Assembly (NCBI GenBank): GCA_936450465.1
Contig: OW388292.1
Span: forward strand, 30,082,368-30,146,367
Length of the DNA stretch: 64,000 nucleotides
Direction of reading: 5' to 3'
Source: Gibbula magus
Lineage: Eukaryota; Mollusca; Gastropoda; Trochida; Trochidae
The notes under the pieces: model-generated
What the model saw: the letters and a program-made list of their open reading frames with translations, nothing else
Database searches by the model: none
Told to the model about the DNA's origin: nothing
Position numbers and translations under genes: made by a program
Part shown: positions 58,268 through 64,000 of the stretch, piece after piece
How the letters are laid out: each line of letters opens with the position of its first letter
Position numbering within the stretch: the stretch's first letter is position 1

Positions 58268-60310
58268 TGTGAAGGAATCCTTATTAATGATGACATGCTT
58301 TTAGGGGTCAGGACATCAATATCCATGGAATATGTATGGCGCGATTGTTTTGATTAGTTGGATGTATCTCAACCGTGATTCTATGGTTCAGTTAAGAGGG
58401 TGCTACATGTACTTATACCATAAGGACATGTTACATTGATGTTGATGTTACTGTAAATTGTCAATGTCAATGTAATACGATTGAGTGATTACTTAAATTA
58501 CAATACTCGCTGCTAATGGCTGCATTACACAATAACAATAGGCAATACAAAGGTTGACCGGGAAGTGGTTCTGAACATTTAATTGAACAAGTGAAATTTA
58601 ATCTATCTATTAACGGTTGTCATTTCCTGAATGATGTGTTACTTTAGGTAATGAATTGAACGTTTCATGTATCTATGGATTTCATATTTATAAAATCCTC
58701 AACCTGAATAGACTTCCATTGTGGAACATTTGTCAACTTAATTAAGACCATATGTCACAATCAAACTGATTTGTAAATACAGTGCATTTATGAAAGCACC
58801 TTTCGAATGTCCAAATAAACTATCTAAAGAACTTATGTGAATCTTCTCCTCCCTTCTCTGATGCAATTTGTACAGTTCATACAACCTGCAGCAAGAAAAT
58901 AGTCTGGACATGTATCTATCAACAGGAGGGTATGTGTGACCATAAGGTTTCCAACCCTAGACATGAGCTATACTAGTATTTGAACACTGCAGACGAAATG
59001 GGATATAAACCCTATGGGGATGGGAATAATCGATATAGCATAACCTAATACTTCAAGACTGTTAAGTCGTTCAGTCGGTGGCTAAAATGAATACTTGTTT
59101 AAGGGACTTTCAGTGCTGGTGATTGATCTCTGACTCTGAGAGTGTAGGGGAGAATTACGTAATCAACAGTCCACAAAATACTCTTGCTGATAGTCCAACA
59201 GTTTGGACACTTTACACAATACATATTTTGTATATTGGGAGCATAGTTAAATAATCTTTGAAACACATTTCATTTTGTGCCTATATACATCGGTTTAATG
59301 GTTTGTAAGTATGACCAAAAAAGGTACATTGTTATATAAGTGTATTGGCATAGGCACTAAAATCTCACGAGTTCAGAAATTTGGCATAACATACGTACAT
59401 TGTTGATTAGTGATTTATGGGCGTCACAATAATATGTCTAAAAAATACGTCCTTCACGTTTCACATTGGGTATCTTATGTGTTTATCTATACTGCAGGTT
59501 TGTGGGACGAACATTTCTTTCATTTTCACAGTTGATACTTTTGCGAGGAAACCGATTTGAACAGTATGTCTAATCATGAATTATAACATTTTGTTCTATT
59601 CAGTTGTAGTCATTTTTGAAAAAGTGCATGATGTACATTTGATTGTAATGTAAAAATATGAAGGAAAACCAAGATGGATACTGGATAGTCAACTTCGGTG
59701 GAGATACTAATCTCGTTATCGTGGTTTTCTAACTTCTAAAATTCTTCGTAAATAAATTATGTAAAGATATATAGCGCATTTCTTTGACATATACTCTCCC
59801 TATGGATCAACTGTTTATGGGCAAATGCAAATCGTTGATGTTGACCGAAGATTTATGTTAGAATTGATTAAATTCATTAGATACATATTTTGTTCATTGC
59901 TTCATCATAAAGGTTATGGTTATGGTGCAGTGAAGATTAAATGAATATCTGAATATTATGAATGCATAAAATACGAAATCACTTCAGCAGTCTTGTTGAT
60001 TGAATGTAATTAAGAGTAGTTAAAATCACCCCCCACCCCTCCCCATCATTTTGGGATCAAAAGTGGTCATCTAAATTTACAAAAGTATAGCTCCTAATGT
60101 CATATAAAAAACTTACTCAACAACAAACCGTAGGTATTTCATGCCTTTTAGACCTCTATTACCTTTACCTCCAGTACCTTTGTGTTTACACAGTCTGAAA
60201 ATCTAATAAACCTCCTCAATCATTCAGGCATTGAATCACACCACTTTCACAATCCACGCAGGTCAATTGAAGGGATTTCAGTAAAGTGGTGAGAGACAAC
60301 TGTGACTAAT
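58268..60310. repeat. duplicated block, copy F
   Basis: It is collinear with 33607-36000: ATTAATGATGACATGCTTTT (58285), a GAGCTATACTAGTATTTGAA segment (58964) and AATCCACGCAGGTCAATTGA with GAGAGACAACTGTGAC (60250-60305). A decayed LINE-tail trace (GCTGCTAATGGCTGCATTAC) lies near 58508. Confidence 0.6.
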
Positions 60311-60465
60311 AGATGCAGCAGAATTTAGAGAGCAAATGCTCTCAATGCTTCCCTTTGAGTGTCGACAGACAAGAGAAATGTTGGTAGCATGTGAAAAAAA
60401 TGTTAGATTTCTTGTTACATTATGATGAACAGTTGTAAAGTACGATGGATATATGCCATGTCTTA

Positions 60466-60467
<2 letters not shown>

Positions 60468-60501
<34 letters not shown>
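60468..60501. repeat. (TA)n microsatellite
   Basis: A pure TA dinucleotide run inside AT-rich sequence. Confidence 0.9.
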
Positions 60502-60505
<4 letters not shown>

Positions 60506-60752
60506 TTGCAAAAGTAGTTTTGCTACAATATCAATGATCACTACAAATTTGTTTCATACTGCATGGCAGCAATTTTCGAGTGATAGCTTGTTAGGTGTTT
60601 TGGCCACTTTTGTTACATGCACGCTTGTGTCTGGAGACTGATTGGGGAGCTTGGGCTGTGTTTTGGCGATGTGTTTTAGAGTGTTTGGGGTCGAGCGCTC
60701 TTCATCCTTATAAGGTCAAACTGCAAAAAACCTTTCTGGTTTTTGTATTTTG

Positions 60753-60756
<4 letters not shown>

Positions 60757-60822
<66 letters not shown>
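60757..60822. repeat. (TA)n microsatellite
   Basis: A pure TA dinucleotide run of about 65 bases. Confidence 0.9.
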
Positions 60823-60825
<3 letters not shown>

Positions 60826-62829
60826 TATTCAAGTTATTACAGTTAATAATAAATATAATATATAACACTATTAGTATACTACAATGGACTTGAACTTACA
60901 CTTCTATTTGCAAAAAATACATATTTGGCTATGATGAATAAAATCATAATACATTCATATTGATTTCTAAAGAAAGAAAACCTAGGGTACTAGGAAATCC
61001 ATATATGACATATATTGAGATAGAAATAGAAATAATGAGAATGTACACGATTGCTTGCTTCCTATTCCTGGCGTTCTTCACATACACCAGTTAGCACTGT
61101 ATCATTAAACAAATCTGGAAACATTTATTCAGCAAGTGAAACATTTGTATCAATTACAATATTGTTTGTCACTATTTTCTGGATACGCAAACGTAAAAGG
61201 ATAACGACAGTGAACAATTACTTCACATGAGAGATGTGTTTATAAACTATTTACATTACAATATCACTCACGTCAAGCAATTTCATTTCGTTCTGGCAGG
61301 ACAAATAAACATGTACAATCGGAGCACTAGAATACCTCTAGCTCTCAACAACTGAGCATAATGAAATCAAGTTTGTTGCAGATAACACAGTTTCCAGATG
61401 GAGCCATCAGTTTCCGCATTAAAACAAGTCCTTAGCACCACTATTTATTTGATAAATAATTTCTCACCAAATTCTAGAATGCCTCACGGACCAAACCTGT
61501 AAAACTGCCGCCTATAAATGATTATCCAGTCGTTACTTACATTTGGACTAGTTGTTCAAAATGGAACTGTAGGTGTTTCAAATACTTTTTATATTCATAT
61601 TTCTTTAGAAATGTGCAACAAGGACACCATTAAATACTATGGTTGACAAATTTCGAGTTTCCAAAACTATAGGCGTAAATATAAGTTTACGGGTTATACT
61701 AACATTTAGTTGCTAGATTTCCTTTCCATTTTATATCATTGAAATTTAATCTGTAGACAAAACACTTACAAGATCACATAAAGCAATAGTTATATTCGTT
61801 TCGCTTGTCTTTTATATAGCTTTTTAGACCACTGCCTTCAAATAAACACTAAGTGGTAAATGAAATAAGGTGGATCTAATGTTGATAAAGCACGTTTTTA
61901 TCATCCATTGGTTCATCTGTCGTCAGTGGCAGGTAAGATGAAGATGAATTGAGAGCAAGGTTGGTGATATAATACCATTCAGGGTTTTAATATTAATTCT
62001 TTATAAACAAAAATTCGGTTTCGAGATGACAAATAGATTCCCCATCTTAAGATGTACATGTTAATTGAATTTATTTTGAAAACATAAAATTCACAGCCTT
62101 GTTTTACTATGGGGTCTCCAATTAAAATCGTGAAATTTATTCCTGTAATTAAAGTTGGAAGAAATGGCTTTGTTGTTCCTCATAGGGAAGTACCTATCAA
62201 TCTAAATAACACTGATATAGAGTTAATATAATGCTGGAATCCAGCACTTTGAGCATGCAATTTGCATGGATATATGTGCTATATAAATTGTCTATTATTA
62301 TTAGTATTATTATCATGCAGAACGTTATGGTCCATCTGGCAATTTTAAGTGAACATTATTGTAGACAGCTGACGATGCTATGGTATCATACACTTTCTTA
62401 AACTACTAAGACGTCATAATCAAGATGGCATAATGATGCTTTGACTTTAACTGTCGAAGAATATGTGTTATGACAAATGCAATTTCACCTTTTCAACAAT
62501 GCAAAAACAAACTTGTTGATCAAGATGAAAATATTCTCGATTTGTCTCGAATATGTGTTACTTTAATTACATCGTGTTGATATATATCATATTTATTAGA
62601 TTGCACCTTGGCAATATTTTCTATATAACTTTTTTATGTTCCAGGTATAGTGTAAGTGATAATGTTTTCTTTATTTTACATCTAATTAATCGTTTCATAC
62701 AGAAAGCAAAGGAATACAAGAAACATGAAATACTGTCAGTCTCTCAAACTCATGAAATTAACATGTATAATGAAGTTATTTCATATCATATATACTGTAT
62801 GCTAACATTTGTAACTGTATTTATTATAG
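60823..62829. other. AT-rich non-coding stretch with duplicated segment
   Basis: 61840-61985 matches 45465-45620: a CTAATGTTGATAAAGCACGT segment, then GGCAGGTAAGATGAAGATGA and an ATACCATTCAG end. No gene is supported elsewhere. Confidence 0.55.
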
Positions 62830-63060
62830 GCGAGGTGAGGTGAGCTGGGGTTAAACGTCGGTTCCAAGAGTAATTCATTCATATCACGACTGCTAGTATT
62901 ATGGTAGAGAGAAGGCCGCAACGCCATATGGCGATGCTTTTCGGTGAAACCTGAGAGCATTGGCTGGAACTAGGGAACCATGGGTGACAAAGACAAAGTT
63001 GCCGTGCCCCTAGTGGGATTCGAATCCCAGACAAGCAAATCACTGCACTATCCAGCCCCC
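62830..63060 (-). mobile_element. SINE, internally deleted
   Basis: On the minus strand it starts GGGGGCTGGATAGTGCAGTG and has GGATTCGAATCC as B box. It lacks about 60 bp of body and ends AACCCCAGCTCACCTCACCTC. It lies 16 bp from the next LINE insertion. Confidence 0.8.
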
Positions 63061-63076
63061 TATATTTAATATAACA

Positions 63077-63956
63077 ATATGCTTCAAGGCTGCATGATGG
63101 CAGCAGCATCTTTACTGCAGAAGCTAAGGCCATTCTTAAGGCCGTCCATCACATTAAAAACTCAACCCCTAATAATTACATTATTTTTTCCGATTCACTT
63201 TCTTGCCTACAAGCAATTAAAAACTGTAAGAGTGATCATCCAATTATGACAATGTGACATCGTCTTCTGCTGGCTTCCTAGCCATATGGGTATAAGAGGT
63301 AATAACAAAGCTGACTCAGCTGCTAAATCAGCATTAAACCTCAAACATATTTCTCCTACCAAAGTTCCATATACGGATTCCAAACCTGCTATTAAATCTT
63401 ACATTAAACAACGTTGGAAGTCCCAATGGGACCAACAACATCATAACAAACTTCACACTATTCAACCTCATTTAGGTTACAAATCTCTATCCTCTTTTAC
63501 CCGGCAGGAAGCTTGTGTCCTACGACGATGTCGTATTGGACACTCTCATCTTACTCACTCATATCTTTTAAAGGGGGAAGATCCCCCAGTATGTATACCC
63601 TGTCAGTGTCCTCTCACAATCAAACACATTCTATGTGAGTGTTGGGACACTGCACATATCAGGGAAACTTTTTATCCTTCTATTTCAATCAATCAAGTTT
63701 TTACTCATTTCGGTGAGCATCGTGTTTTAGATTTTCTAAAGGCTATACACCTTATTGACAAATTGTAAATTTTAACTTTTCATTATCAGCTTTTATTCAA
63801 CTTGTGATAATTTGCTGATGTTTTTGCGGCCTTCGTGCCGTGTTCCGTTTTTCAATTGCAATTTTCTTTTTTAAATTAGGCAAATAAATTAAATATCTCG
63901 CCGCTAATGGCTGCAATACTGCCGAAGCGGCGTTAAACAATAACTCACTCACTCAC
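63077..63956 (+). mobile_element. 5'-truncated LINE with RNase H domain, second large copy
   Basis: It lies between exact 11-bp duplications TTAATATAACA (63066-63076, 63957-63967). It is nearly identical to 43919-44796 but starts slightly further upstream and has a deletion near 63247. That deletion removes about 35 bp and breaks the RNase H frame; the rest of the ORF (63286-63768) is open. Confidence 0.92.
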
Positions 63957-64000
63957 TTAATATAACATTATAATATGTTAAGTACATTTTAAAAATATTT

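Overview
The window looks like nuclear DNA of a lophotrochozoan animal, most likely a gastropod mollusc (an abalone-like genome is my best guess). It is AT-rich with long non-coding stretches, splice-site-like exon borders and no operons. It is packed with metazoan mobile elements: Ty3/gypsy, Penelope-like, RNase H-bearing LINE tails, tRNA-derived SINEs, MULE relics, foldback elements and MITEs. The species call rests on recall of the repeat tails that end in ACTC repeats and was not searched.

Layout. (1) 0.3-8.9 kb is a nested stack. Long inverted arms (308-775 and 8465-8936) enclose a minus-strand Penelope-like relic. A TA-flanked MITE (966-1549) and a 4.4 kb DNA transposon (2456-6898) sit inside that relic. 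The transposon has 55-bp terminal inverted repeats and encodes a broken protein with an XPG/PIN-like nuclease region and a cysteine-rich tail. (2) 9.98-11.4 kb holds a CCCCCGCCG-ended inverted-repeat element, a LINE-tail fragment and a SINE. (3) 11.6-21.9 kb is a 10.3 kb Ty3/gypsy retrotransposon. It has 302-bp terminal repeats differing at 4 sites, a gag with a zinc knuckle, a near-textbook -1 frameshift signal, and a pol (RT, RNase H, integrase, PHD finger) in which I see no protease. A third ORF combines an Arg/Ser-rich region, a C2H2-like finger and a TatD-type metal-dependent nuclease domain. (4) 22.4-24.6 kb has small repeats and an unassigned protein-coding relic split by a SINE with a 16-bp target duplication. 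(5) 26.5-30.1 kb holds a four-exon minus-strand gene model of unknown function, a MULE transposase relic and a 336-bp tandem duplication carrying an exon-like segment. (6) 31.0-32.5 kb holds a second Penelope 3' end and the 3' end of a second TatD-bearing retroelement. (7) 33-64 kb is AT-rich. It is built from diverged duplicated blocks recurring every few kb and is peppered with LINE tails, a SINE, a foldback element with an 8-bp duplication, a TTAA MITE and TA repeats.

The most notable system is the gypsy-type element. Its Gag to Pol switch appears to use TTTAAAC plus a G5/C5 hairpin. Its integrase ends in a chromatin-reader-type PHD finger. It also carries a separate TatD nuclease ORF, and that combination recurs as a fragment of another element 11 kb away. 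This copy is defective (premature stops, frame breaks, no visible protease). Almost everything else is mobile-element debris. The only candidate for an intact non-mobile gene is the four-exon model at 26541-27709.
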